A stretch of 10,333 bases of DNA from contig CAIQCM010000073.1 of NCBI GenBank assembly GCA_903870305.1, positions 1 to 10,333 on the forward strand. Reading direction: 5' to 3'. The position numbers were made by a program, and so were the translations under genes. Of this stretch, positions 1 through 5,104 are shown piece after piece (position 1 is the first letter of the stretch; the number at the start of each line of letters is the position of its first letter). Below the pieces are notes generated by a model. The model was not told the DNA's origin, searched no databases, and saw only the letters and a list, made by a program, of their open reading frames with translations. The DNA comes from an uncultured bacterium (GTDB taxonomy: Bacteria; Patescibacteriota; Patescibacteriia; CAIQCM01).

Positions 1-15
1 TTGTGAAAAATTTCC

Positions 16-91
16 GGGCCGTTAGCTCAGCTGGTAGAGCGCCTCGTTTGCAACGAGGAGGTCAGCGGTTCGAGCCCGCTACGGTCCACCA
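16..91 (+). tRNA. tRNA-Ala (anticodon TGC)
   Basis: A complete 76-nt cloverleaf. The acceptor stem GGGCCGT (16-22) pairs with ACGGTCC (81-87) with one G-U pair. The D arm contains AGCTCAGCTGGTAGAGC. The anticodon stem CCTCG/CGAGG encloses the loop TTTGCAA, giving anticodon TGC for alanine. The T arm contains GGTTCGAGCCC. Discriminator A is followed by an encoded CCA (89-91). The acceptor G-U is the third pair (G18-U85), which is the classical alanyl-tRNA synthetase identity position. A terminator follows at once, so it appears to be the last or only gene of its transcript. No promoter can be seen in the 15 bases before it. Confidence 0.97.
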
Positions 92-119
92 AAAACAACC
101 TCAAAACGAGGTTGTTTTT
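92..119 (+). terminator. Rho-independent terminator of tRNA-Ala
   Basis: The arms AACAACCTC and GAGGTTGTT form a hairpin around the loop AAAAC (103-107). The stem extends outward as A-T pairs and the 3' side ends in a run of five T (115-119). It starts directly after the CCA end of the tRNA. Confidence 0.93.
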
Positions 120-176
120 GTAATTGAAAAATTTTTCGTGCGAAAATGGAGTTGGGTCAATAATCGTTGGTGATTA

Positions 177-205
177 TTGACAAAAGCGTCAAAATCGTGT
201 ATAAG
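177..205 (+). promoter_or_regulatory. Sigma-70-type promoter for the small membrane gene
   Basis: A perfect -35 box TTGACA (177-182) is followed after 17 nt by TATAAG (200-205), five of six matches to the -10 consensus. Transcription should start near 211-213, giving a leader of about 105 nt before the GTG start at 318. This is the best promoter in the window by consensus match. Confidence 0.8.
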
Positions 206-208
206 TTA

Positions 209-244
209 TTTATTAAAAGCGTGGAGGTGTTAGCTTTTAATAAA
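209..244 (+). promoter_or_regulatory. Leader hairpin at the predicted transcript start
   Basis: Twelve perfectly paired bases, TTTATTAAAAGC (209-220) and GCTTTTAATAAA (233-244), enclose the 12-nt loop GTGGAGGTGTTA. The predicted transcription start falls within the first bases of the stem, so the mRNA would begin in a stem-loop. The loop carries GGAGGT, a Shine-Dalgarno-like sequence with no start codon at useful distance. A role in mRNA stability or regulation is inference. Confidence 0.55.
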
Positions 245-291
245 AAAATTAAAGTCAGAATCGTTTCGTCGTTCGTTAATTTCACCACATT

Positions 292-312
292 TCTCGGTTC
301 ACCGAGAGGAGG
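292..312 (+). promoter_or_regulatory. Inverted repeat overlapping a strong ribosome binding site
   Basis: TCTCGGT (292-298) and ACCGAGA (301-307) are a perfect inverted repeat with a 2-nt centre. The right arm overlaps the purine-rich ribosome binding site GAGAGGAGG (304-312), which lies five bases before the GTG start at 318. Folding would hide part of the site. The strong site decides the GTG start in preference to the in-frame ATG at residue 7. Confidence 0.6.
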
Positions 313-317
313 TCGTC

Positions 318-566
318 GTGGCTCAAGTCAAAAGAATGTCCATTTCACCCCGAGTGTTGAGGGTTTGCATCATTGCGATGTTCCTTTATGCTGGAGGTAT
401 AACGGCGGTTATAGGGTTGGTCATACTATTCTTAACTGGGAGAACTATAACTTCTGAGTGGTTTCCTCCCATGTTCGTACTGTTCGTCCTCGTTAGCGGT
501 CTCTGTCCAATACCGAAGTCGCTTTTGAGATGGGCCTACGATCAATCAAGGTCTGTTGACTCTTAG
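318..566 (+). CDS. Small two-helix membrane protein, function unknown
   Basis: 82 residues starting with GTG. I do not recognise the family. A short basic N-terminus (residues 1-15, with K5, R6, R12, R15) precedes a long hydrophobic segment at about 15-40. A loop with Glu47 and Pro50-Pro51 leads to a second hydrophobic segment at about 51-65, and a polar charged tail ends the protein. By the positive-inside rule both ends should lie in the cytoplasm. The gene stands alone: it has its own promoter at 177-205, two leader hairpins, a strong ribosome binding site and its own terminator. That makes it very likely to be expressed although the product is unknown. A 96-residue reading frame at 167-457 overlaps it in another frame and looks spurious. 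Confidence 0.75.
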   Translation: MAQVKRMSISPRVLRVCIIAMFLYAGGITAVIGLVILFLTGRTITSEWFPPMFVLFVLVSGLCPIPKSLLRWAYDQSRSVDS

Positions 567-591
567 TTTGCCCAGCGAACTACCGCCCCGC

Positions 592-620
592 CCCCTTAGA
601 CTTCAGAGCTAAGGGGTTTT
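592..620 (+). terminator. Terminator of the small membrane gene
   Basis: CCCCTTAG (592-599) pairs perfectly with CTAAGGGG (609-616) around a 9-nt loop and is followed by TTTT at 617-620. It lies 25 nt after the stop codon of the 318-566 gene. Confidence 0.88.
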
Positions 621-675
621 GTTATACGGATTGTCTCTAGTTATTTATTCGGCCCAGTGGCATATTGGTCGCAGA

Positions 676-702
676 CGGAAGGGGCGTAACCCTTCGTTTT
701 TT
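676..702 (+). terminator. Second terminator-like hairpin before the SET gene
   Basis: GAAGGG (678-683) pairs with CCCTTC (690-695) around GCGTAA, followed by GTTTTTT (696-702). It comes only 56 nt after another terminator and no reading frame lies between them. It may be a backup terminator, or the end of a very short RNA from the 621-702 interval. No convincing promoter is visible for such an RNA. Confidence 0.6.
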
Positions 703-740
703 GTATAAAAATCGATAATTTGATAAGGTTTGGGTGTTGT

Positions 741-1244
741 ATGTTAATTAAACAGCGAAACGAGTTATTTGATTTAAAAACTCCCAAGTCTTTTAAAATT
801 GTTTACATTTGGGGTAAGGGGTTGGGCTTATTGGCAAATAAGAATTTTAAAAAAGGGGATACGGTTCTTCCTCTTAGAGGGAAGTTGGTCGATGTCTCAA
901 TTGCAACGCCCGAGGCGATTCAAGTATCAGAAAATAAATTTATTGATACGAAGTATCTTGTCGCGGAGGATTTTGTTAATCATAGCTGCTCACCAAACAC
1001 GACGGCCGATACTACTAAACGAAAGTTTACCGCAATAAAAGATATTTATAAAAACCAGGAAATAACGTTTAACTATAATACGACAGAATTCGACATAAAG
1101 CGTTTTGGCGGCGATTTTGATTGTTTGTGCGAATCCAAGAACTGTCTTAAAAGTATTAAGGGTTTTAAATATTTAACCGTTGCCCAAAAGAAAAAATTAA
1201 AACCTTTTTTAACGCCATTTCTTTATAGTAAATTACCTAAATAG
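741..1244 (+). CDS. SET-domain protein lysine methyltransferase
   Basis: 167 residues from the ATG at 741; an in-frame TTG at 720 would add seven residues but has no better ribosome binding site. SET proteins transfer a methyl group from S-adenosylmethionine to protein lysines. The N-terminal SET motif GKGLGLLA lies at 26-32. The AdoMet/catalytic motif NHSCSPNT is at 80-87. EITFNYNTTEFD at 107-118 holds the pseudoknot strand with the conserved tyrosine. A post-SET segment C128-x-C130-x4-C135 follows, and with C83 it reproduces the four-cysteine zinc site known from eukaryotic SET enzymes. A lysine-rich tail of about 30 residues ends the protein. The gene is markedly richer in A+T than uppP, 2 nt downstream, which suggests transfer. 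The substrate cannot be told from sequence; a ribosomal or DNA-binding protein is a guess. Confidence 0.88.
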   Translation: MLIKQRNELFDLKTPKSFKIVYIWGKGLGLLANKNFKKGDTVLPLRGKLVDVSIATPEAIQVSENKFIDTKYLVAEDFVNHSCSPNTTADTTKRKFTAIKDIYKNQEITFNYNTTEFDIKRFGGDFDCLCESKNCLKSIKGFKYLTVAQKKKLKPFLTPFLYSKLPK

Positions 1245-1246
1245 AT

Positions 1247-2056
1247 ATGTTTTTCGATCTTCTCAAATCAATCATCCTCGGAATTGTCGAAGGAATCACA
1301 GAGTTTTTGCCTATTTCGTCGACGGGGCATTTGATTATTGTTAACCAATGGATATCGTTTGACGCGGATTTTACAAAGCTTTTTGATATCGTGATCCAGC
1401 TCGGGGCGATCCTGTCGGTCGTCGTGTTTTTTTGGAATCGTCTTTGGCCGTTTGGCAAGGATAAAGAGAAGAACAAGGAAATTTGGTCGGTTTGGTCGAA
1501 GACAATCGTCGGCGTTTTGCCGGCGATCGTGATAGGCGCTCTACTTGCAAATAAGATCGAGGAAAAATTTTTCAATCCGCTCACCGTTGCGGTCATGCTT
1601 ATTGTCGGCGGTATTGTCTTGATTTGTCTCGAAAGTCGTAAGAAGGAAGCGACGATCAATTCGATCAAAGCAATAGGTTATAAAACCGCGCTCGGCATCG
1701 GCTTGATCCAGTGTCTCGCCATGATCCCGGGCACCTCGCGCTCGGCCGCCACCATCATCGGCGCCATGCTTTTGGGCGCGTCGCGCGTCGTCGCTGCCGA
1801 GTTTTCCTTTTTTCTCGCGATTCCGACAATGGTCGCCGCCTCGGCTTACAGTTTGTTGAAATACAAAAGCCACATCACTGGCGCCGAAACCGCCATCCTC
1901 GCCGTCGGCTTCGTCGTTTCATTTTTCGTCGCTCTTGCTGTCATCAAGTTCTTCATGAACTACATCCAAAAGCACAGCTTCAAGAATTTTGGCATTTACC
2001 GCATCGCGCTCGGCGCGCTGGTCTTGTTGCTTTTTGCGATCGGATTGGTGAAATAA
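1247..2056 (+). CDS. uppP: Undecaprenyl-diphosphatase UppP/BacA
   Basis: 269 residues, the usual family length. The integral membrane enzyme removes a phosphate from undecaprenyl diphosphate, recycling the lipid carrier for peptidoglycan and other surface polymers; extra copies give bacitracin resistance. Both family signatures are present: EGITEFLPISSTGHL at 15-29, with E15, E19, S25 and H28 in the positions of the E. coli active-site residues, and PGTSRSAATI at 161-170, with catalytic R165. About seven or eight hydrophobic segments are visible, including FSFFLAIPTMVAAS at 186-199. The start lies 2 nt after the SET stop, without a clear ribosome binding site, so translation may be coupled or SD-independent. 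A 4-nt gap separates it from the hydrolase gene downstream. Confidence 0.97.
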   Translation: MFFDLLKSIILGIVEGITEFLPISSTGHLIIVNQWISFDADFTKLFDIVIQLGAILSVVVFFWNRLWPFGKDKEKNKEIWSVWSKTIVGVLPAIVIGALLANKIEEKFFNPLTVAVMLIVGGIVLICLESRKKEATINSIKAIGYKTALGIGLIQCLAMIPGTSRSAATIIGAMLLGASRVVAAEFSFFLAIPTMVAASAYSLLKYKSHITGAETAILAVGFVVSFFVALAVIKFFMNYIQKHSFKNFGIYRIALGALVLLLFAIGLVK

Positions 2057-2060
2057 ATTT

Positions 2061-2642
2061 ATGTCCAAGCGTGTTTTCATCATCCATGGCTGGGACGGTT
2101 ATCCGGAAGAAGGTATTTTTTCGTGGCTGAAAAAGAACTTACAAAATCGCGGCTTTGAGGTTTTTAATCCGCGAATGCCGGATCCGCTTCGCCCAAAGAT
2201 AGAAACATGGGTTGAATATCTCAAAGACCAAGTCGGCGTTCCTGATGAAAATACTTTTTTCTTCGGCCACTCGATCGGCGCGCAAACGATCTTGCGCTAT
2301 CTGGAGTCATTGCCCAAAGAAATAAAGATCGGAGGCGCGGTATTTTTGGCTGGCTGGGTTAATTTAAGTGATAATGCCAACGAAGATGAAGAAGACAAAA
2401 ACATTTCCAGGCCCTGGATCGAAACCTTAATAAATTGGGATAAGGTAAAAGAACACACGAATAGATTCATTGGTATATTTTCCGATAACGACCCGCTTGT
2501 GCCGTTTTCCGATGCAAAGATTTTTGAAAGCAGTTTGGGCGCTAAAATCATCGTTGAACACGGTAAAGAGCATTTTTCGGGAAGTTCAGGTATAAAGGAA
2601 TTGCCATCAGCGCTTGATGCTTTATTAGAAATAGCCAATTAA
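2061..2642 (+). CDS. RBBP9/YdeN-like alpha/beta serine hydrolase
   Basis: 193 residues, typical of the compact RBBP9 (Ser_hydrolase) family of alpha/beta hydrolases. The N-terminal strand VFIIHGWDG (5-13) is the oxyanion-side motif. The nucleophile elbow GHSIGA (69-74) carries Ser71. Asp144 in SDNDPLVP (141-148) and His171 in KEHFSG (169-174) complete the triad. There is no signal peptide or membrane segment, so it should be cytoplasmic. The substrate is unknown; family members are broad carboxylesterases, and nothing here narrows this. It sits third in the tightly packed group 741-3335, with gaps of 4 and 5 nt on its two sides. Confidence 0.9.
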   Translation: MSKRVFIIHGWDGYPEEGIFSWLKKNLQNRGFEVFNPRMPDPLRPKIETWVEYLKDQVGVPDENTFFFGHSIGAQTILRYLESLPKEIKIGGAVFLAGWVNLSDNANEDEEDKNISRPWIETLINWDKVKEHTNRFIGIFSDNDPLVPFSDAKIFESSLGAKIIVEHGKEHFSGSSGIKELPSALDALLEIAN

Positions 2643-2647
2643 CTTTT

Positions 2648-3109
2648 ATGGAAAAAAATGCAAACGGAACGGTACAACGGCCACGCGTCGGGGTCGGCAT
2701 AATGATCCAAAACAACGAAGGCAAGATTTTGCTCGGCTTGCGTCAAGGTTCGCACGGAGCCGGGGAATGGGCCTTTCCCGGCGGGCATCTTGAATTCGGC
2801 GAAACGGTATTTGAAACAGCCAAACGCGAAGTCGAGGAAGAAACCGGCCTGCTTATTAACGAGTTTGAACTTATCTCCGTTGCCGATGAAATGCGATACA
2901 TAAAGACTGACCAAAAGCACTATTTAAATCTTGGCGTGAAAGCTGTTTATCGGGGTGGCGAGCCGCGGGTTATGGAACCGCGCAAATGCAAAGAGTGGGC
3001 TTGGTTCGATTTTAACGGCCTGCCCTCAAATATTTTTGAAGGCACGGAATTGACGATCAATAATTATAAGAACGGAAAAATATATATGCCGCCAGCAGAG
3101 TTGAAATAA
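2648..3109 (+). CDS. Nudix hydrolase (MutT/NUDT15-like)
   Basis: 153 residues with a perfect Nudix box GX5EX7REUXEEXGU: G46, E52, R60-E61-V62, E64-E65, G67-L68. E61, E64 and E65 would bind the metal. Before it stands [13 protein letters not shown] (41-53), typical of NUDT15/MutT-type NTP diphosphatases that act on dNTPs or oxidised nucleotides. The enzyme cleaves a nucleoside diphosphate linked to another group and releases a monophosphate or pyrophosphate. The exact substrate cannot be read from sequence; a house-cleaning role is inferred. The ATG at 2648 has no Shine-Dalgarno sequence, like most genes of this group. Confidence 0.93.
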   Translation: MEKNANGTVQRPRVGVGIMIQNNEGKILLGLRQGSHGAGEWAFPGGHLEFGETVFETAKREVEEETGLLINEFELISVADEMRYIKTDQKHYLNLGVKAVYRGGEPRVMEPRKCKEWAWFDFNGLPSNIFEGTELTINNYKNGKIYMPPAELK

Positions 3110-3110
3110 T

Positions 3111-3335
3111 ATGATCACATACTTGAATATAGTTTTTGGTGTCCTTGGTCTTATTACATTGACCTATGCCGTTTGGATCAAAGACAGCCGTCGTCGTGGA
3201 ATTTTGGCCGCCATTGGTGGTGTAATGATGTTGGTCTACAGCATCAGTATCCATGATCCGATCTTTATCACCCTACAGGTCCTTTTTATCGTTTCTTCGC
3301 TGGTTGAAGTATTGCGATCGTTCGCAAAGAAATAA
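3111..3335 (+). CDS. Small membrane protein with three hydrophobic segments
   Basis: 74 residues, family not recognised. Hydrophobic segments lie at about 4-22, 29-47 and 50-67, separated by a basic loop KDSRRRG (24-30) and a short SIHDP turn; the C-terminus is FAKK. The basic loop and tail should face the cytoplasm. The start codon follows the Nudix stop by one base, which indicates co-transcription as the last gene of the 741-3335 operon. No signal peptide cleavage site or enzyme motif is visible. Confidence 0.75.
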   Translation: MITYLNIVFGVLGLITLTYAVWIKDSRRRGILAAIGGVMMLVYSISIHDPIFITLQVLFIVSSLVEVLRSFAKK

Positions 3336-3411
3336 CACGAAAAAATATTTTATATCGCTTCACAATCGTCTTGATCGAAATGTAATGAATTTTTTCGAGA
3401 GAAAGATATTT

Positions 3412-3430
3412 CCCGAGATTCAATCTCGGG
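3412..3430. repeat. Palindrome, copy 1 (intergenic)
   Basis: CCCGAGATTCAATCTCGGG is a perfect 9-bp inverted repeat with a single central base. A second version lies at 4733-4751 inside a gene. The two differ at one base in each arm, and the two changes together keep the pairing. This copy is not followed by a clean T-run, so it is a weak terminator candidate for the gene ending at 3335. Confidence 0.7.
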
Positions 3431-3433
3431 GAG

Positions 3434-3469
3434 GTTTCATTTTTAGGACGGCCGACGCAAAAGTGAAAC
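3434..3469. repeat. Imperfect inverted repeat between palindrome and terminator
   Basis: GTTTCATTTTT (3434-3444) and AAAAGTGAAAC (3459-3469) pair over 11 bp with one G-U pair. The 14-nt loop contains CGGCCG. It lies 3 nt after the palindrome at 3412-3430 and 4 nt before the terminator hairpin at 3474-3504. Confidence 0.5.
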
Positions 3470-3473
3470 ATAA

Positions 3474-3504
3474 AAAAATCACCCCGCCGTGCGGAGAGAT
3501 TTTT
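3474..3504 (-). terminator. Bidirectional terminator between convergent genes
   Basis: AAAAATC (3474-3480) pairs with GATTTTT (3498-3504) and CCGC (3484-3487) with GCGG (3491-3494), with a 3-nt internal loop on each side. Read on the minus strand it ends in a T-run and lies 22 nt after the stop of the 46-residue gene; on the plus strand it also ends in TTTTT and would serve the 741-3335 operon. Confidence 0.7.
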
Positions 3505-3526
3505 GCATTTTGTTTGATGTCGCCGA

Positions 3527-3667
3527 TCAGGCCTTTTTGATGAGCTTGATGATCAGTACGATAAGCGCGATCACCAAGAGGAGGTGGATCAGGCCGCCGA
3601 AGGTGAATGAGGTGAGAACGCCCAAAAGCCAGAGCACGACGAGAATTGCGATGATTGTCCAAAGCAT
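3527..3667 (-). CDS. Lmo0937-family small membrane protein (46 aa)
   Basis: 46 residues starting MLWTIIAILVVLWLLGVLTS and ending IKLIKKA, with a TGA stop at 3527-3529. The N-terminal MLWTIIAILVVLWLLG, the central SFTFGGLIHLLLVIALIVLII and the basic tail match the pattern I know for the Lmo0937 family of tiny membrane proteins. Two hydrophobic helices (about 2-19 and 25-42) are joined by a Phe/Gly-rich turn. The function is not known; in several bacteria such peptides accompany stress genes, which I cannot test here. No Shine-Dalgarno sequence or clear promoter is seen. It converges with the 741-3335 operon. Confidence 0.88.
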   Translation of the reverse strand: MLWTIIAILVVLWLLGVLTSFTFGGLIHLLLVIALIVLIIKLIKKA

Positions 3668-3759
3668 AATGAAAGTGTTAATGAATAAAAAATGTTAATT
3701 TGCTTGGTAGGTTAATCATACTCCCGATCCGTATTAATAGATACAGGCGGAGGGTTGGT

Positions 3760-3796
3760 AAAAAAAGAGCCCCGGACGCACGCGTCATCGGGGCTC
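3760..3796 (-). terminator. Terminator of the duplicated unknown gene
   Basis: On the minus strand GAGCCCCG and CGGGGCTC (3789-3796 and 3767-3774) form a perfect 8-bp stem around a 14-nt loop and are followed by seven T (3766-3760). It lies 20 nt after the stop codon of the gene at 3817-4482. Confidence 0.92.
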
Positions 3797-3816
3797 ATCG
3801 CTTTGTCTTCGCCGCG

Positions 3817-4482
3817 TTATCGCACGATCTTGATATTCCCTGGCAATAATTTGGCGTGCGCTCCGTCCAAGATACGACGGCATTGGTGTTCGTGCATCTT
3901 TTCTTTTTTGATGGAAACGTCGGCGGAAAACCTCCCGCCCAGCGCCCAATCGTTATGCCTCGCCGCGTCCTCAAAAACCAGTCGTTCACGTTGATCGGTA
4001 AATGTGATGCTGCCCTGCTTGACCAAAGCCATAAAGAACGATAGATCGGTGCCGGTGGCTTTGGGAATGATGACCCTAAGTTCGCACTCACCCTTATCGT
4101 CAAATGCTCTCCTGATCGCCGTCTTGGGAGTCATGGCACCATCATGTTTTTTGTGTTTGCCGGTCGGACAAGAAGTCACAGGGATCGCCTCGATGTTCTC
4201 GATAGCGTGTCTAAACTTTGCAACGAATTCGTTCTCGTCGAACTCATTGCAAATTTCCACGATGACAACACGGTCGGTATCTTCCTGCCATCTCCGCGTA
4301 ATGGCAACCAGCCGCAGTTTCATTGTTGTAGCATCATCGACCGAAACGGCGCCGCTATTGAGCATGACGACAAAAGTTCGGACCTGGCTTATCTCGGACT
4401 CCATTGTGAAGACAATTCTGAATTTGAAAGACCCCGATTTTCTGGCCGACGCAATAGCTGCCAAAACTTCATCATTAAGCAT
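3817..4482 (-). CDS. Protein of unknown function with two similar halves
   Basis: 221 residues; I do not recognise the family. The ATG at 4482 is chosen because AGGAG (4488-4492, minus strand) lies 5 nt before it; an in-frame ATG at 4503 would place this site inside the coding region. The protein has no signal peptide or membrane segment. Two parts resemble each other. FRIVF (21-25) matches LRVII (135-139). TFVVMLNSGAVSVDD (36-50) matches FFMALVKQGSITFTD (149-163). Trp65 matches Trp179, and each is followed by a hydrophobic strand. Two alpha/beta domains of about 80 residues are therefore likely, separated by a Cys/His/Lys-rich linker (CPTGKHKKH, 105-113). The gene is a single unit with its own promoter, leader hairpin and terminator, transcribed away from the 4658 operon. 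Function unknown. Confidence 0.78.
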   Translation of the reverse strand: MLNDEVLAAIASARKSGSFKFRIVFTMESEISQVRTFVVMLNSGAVSVDDATTMKLRLVAITRRWQEDTDRVVIVEICNEFDENEFVAKFRHAIENIEAIPVTSCPTGKHKKHDGAMTPKTAIRRAFDDKGECELRVIIPKATGTDLSFFMALVKQGSITFTDQRERLVFEDAARHNDWALGGRFSADVSIKKEKMHEHQCRRILDGAHAKLLPGNIKIVR

Positions 4483-4496
4483 TTTTACTCCTATTT

Positions 4497-4515
4497 CTGC
4501 CAAAACATCTGGCAG
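4497..4515 (-). promoter_or_regulatory. Leader hairpin of the duplicated unknown gene
   Basis: CTGCCA and TGGCAG pair perfectly around a 7-nt loop. The hairpin ends 4 nt before the ribosome binding site AGGAG (4488-4492). Its first base (4515 on the minus strand) coincides with the transcription start predicted from the promoter at 4522-4550, so the transcript would begin in a stem-loop. A regulatory or stabilising role is inference. Confidence 0.5.
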
Positions 4516-4521
4516 TCAATT

Positions 4522-4550
4522 AACATATTCCTAAACGGGTTATATGTAAA
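4522..4550 (-). promoter_or_regulatory. Predicted promoter of the duplicated unknown gene
   Basis: On the minus strand TTTACA (4550-4545, five of six matches to the -35 consensus) is separated by 17 nt from TATGTT (4527-4522, four of six matches). The predicted start is near 4515, about 33 nt upstream of the ATG. Confidence 0.5.
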
Positions 4551-4619
4551 ATGGGTTATGAACACCTACGCACCGCCTCAAAAATGTCTTTTGCCAAAAA
4601 ATAAATCGATCGACGGCAC

Positions 4620-4649
4620 TTGATTTTTTCCGCTAGTTATTGATATAAT
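4620..4649 (+). promoter_or_regulatory. Promoter giving a leaderless transcript for the LiaF-like operon
   Basis: A perfect -10 box TATAAT (4644-4649) is preceded after 18 nt by TTGATT (4620-4625, four of six matches). The expected transcription start at about 4656 is only two bases before the ATG at 4658. No ribosome binding site fits in between, so the first gene should be translated from a leaderless or nearly leaderless mRNA. Confidence 0.72.
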
Positions 4650-4657
4650 ATCGAACT

Positions 4658-5098
4658 ATGGAAAATTCCAATACGGAAAATACAAAATCCGAACCCCACG
4701 TCACGGTCTTTGGCGAGGAAGTCGGTAATAATCCCGAGGTTGAACCTCGGGAAAAAACGCGCCGGTGTATGTGTGGACGCCACGACCGTTGCCACTGCGG
4801 CGGCGGAGTTTTTGGCCTGGTTTTAATTGCCGTCGGCGTCATTTTGTTCTTGAATTATACAGGAGTCGTTTCTTGGGTTATATGGAAATCCATATCTGTC
4901 TTTTGGCCGGCCATTCTTGTTTTGATCGGTTTAAAGATCGTATTGGGCCGGAGCGCCGTAGGCCGTGCTGTATATTTTTTGCTTGCCTTGGCGATCATCG
5001 CCTTTATCGTTTGGTACGGCTTGACCAGTATCAACTCGCCATTAATCATATTCGCGAAATGGCCATGGCAACCGGTAGATATTATTAACGCAAAATAA
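4658..5098 (+). CDS. DUF5668-type membrane protein with Cys/His cluster
   Basis: 146 residues. A polar N-terminal part (1-36) precedes a compact cluster C37-x-C39-x2-H42-x2-C45-H46-C47, which looks able to bind a metal such as zinc. Hydrophobic segments follow at about 50-68, 72-93 and 103-122. The GLVLIAVGVILFLNYTG / FWPAILVLIGLKIVLG pattern is that of the LiaI/LiaF-type transmembrane region (DUF5668). The next gene, 6 nt downstream, encodes a LiaF-like protein, so the two probably act together in the membrane. Residues 26-32 (PEVEPRE) are encoded by a perfect palindrome also found between genes at 3412-3430, perhaps an inserted repeat. The start fits the leaderless promoter at 4620-4649. 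Function inferred only from family resemblance. Confidence 0.82.
   Translation: MENSNTENTKSEPHVTVFGEEVGNNPEVEPREKTRRCMCGRHDRCHCGGGVFGLVLIAVGVILFLNYTGVVSWVIWKSISVFWPAILVLIGLKIVLGRSAVGRAVYFLLALAIIAFIVWYGLTSINSPLIIFAKWPWQPVDIINAK
4733..4751. repeat. Palindrome, copy 2 (inside a coding region)
   Basis: CCCGAGGTTGAACCTCGGG is a perfect 9-bp inverted repeat with one central base, and a T-A pair extends it on each side. It starts exactly on a codon boundary and encodes PEVEPR plus the first base of Glu32. It differs from the copy at 3412-3430 by one base per arm, with pairing kept, and by the central base. Confidence 0.72.
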
Positions 5099-5104
5099 AT
5101 AATT

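Noticed and set aside
167..457. 96-residue plus-strand frame upstream of and overlapping the 318 gene
   Set aside because: It crosses the promoter-leader hairpins, has no ribosome binding site, and overlaps the better-supported frame with a strong site.
652..696. tRNA-like stretch (AGTGGCATATTGGT followed by a hairpin with CGT in the loop)
   Set aside because: The loop does not have seven bases with a T before the putative anticodon, no D stem pairs, and there is no T arm or acceptor stem.
1711..2130. Long plus-strand frame rich in Arg and His across uppP
   Set aside because: A shadow frame of a clearly recognisable uppP, with biased composition typical of an out-of-frame reading.
4004..4623. 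Two long plus-strand frames over the unknown minus-strand gene
   Set aside because: They run through the minus-strand promoter and leader, have no ribosome binding site, and the minus frame has a strong site and matching terminator.
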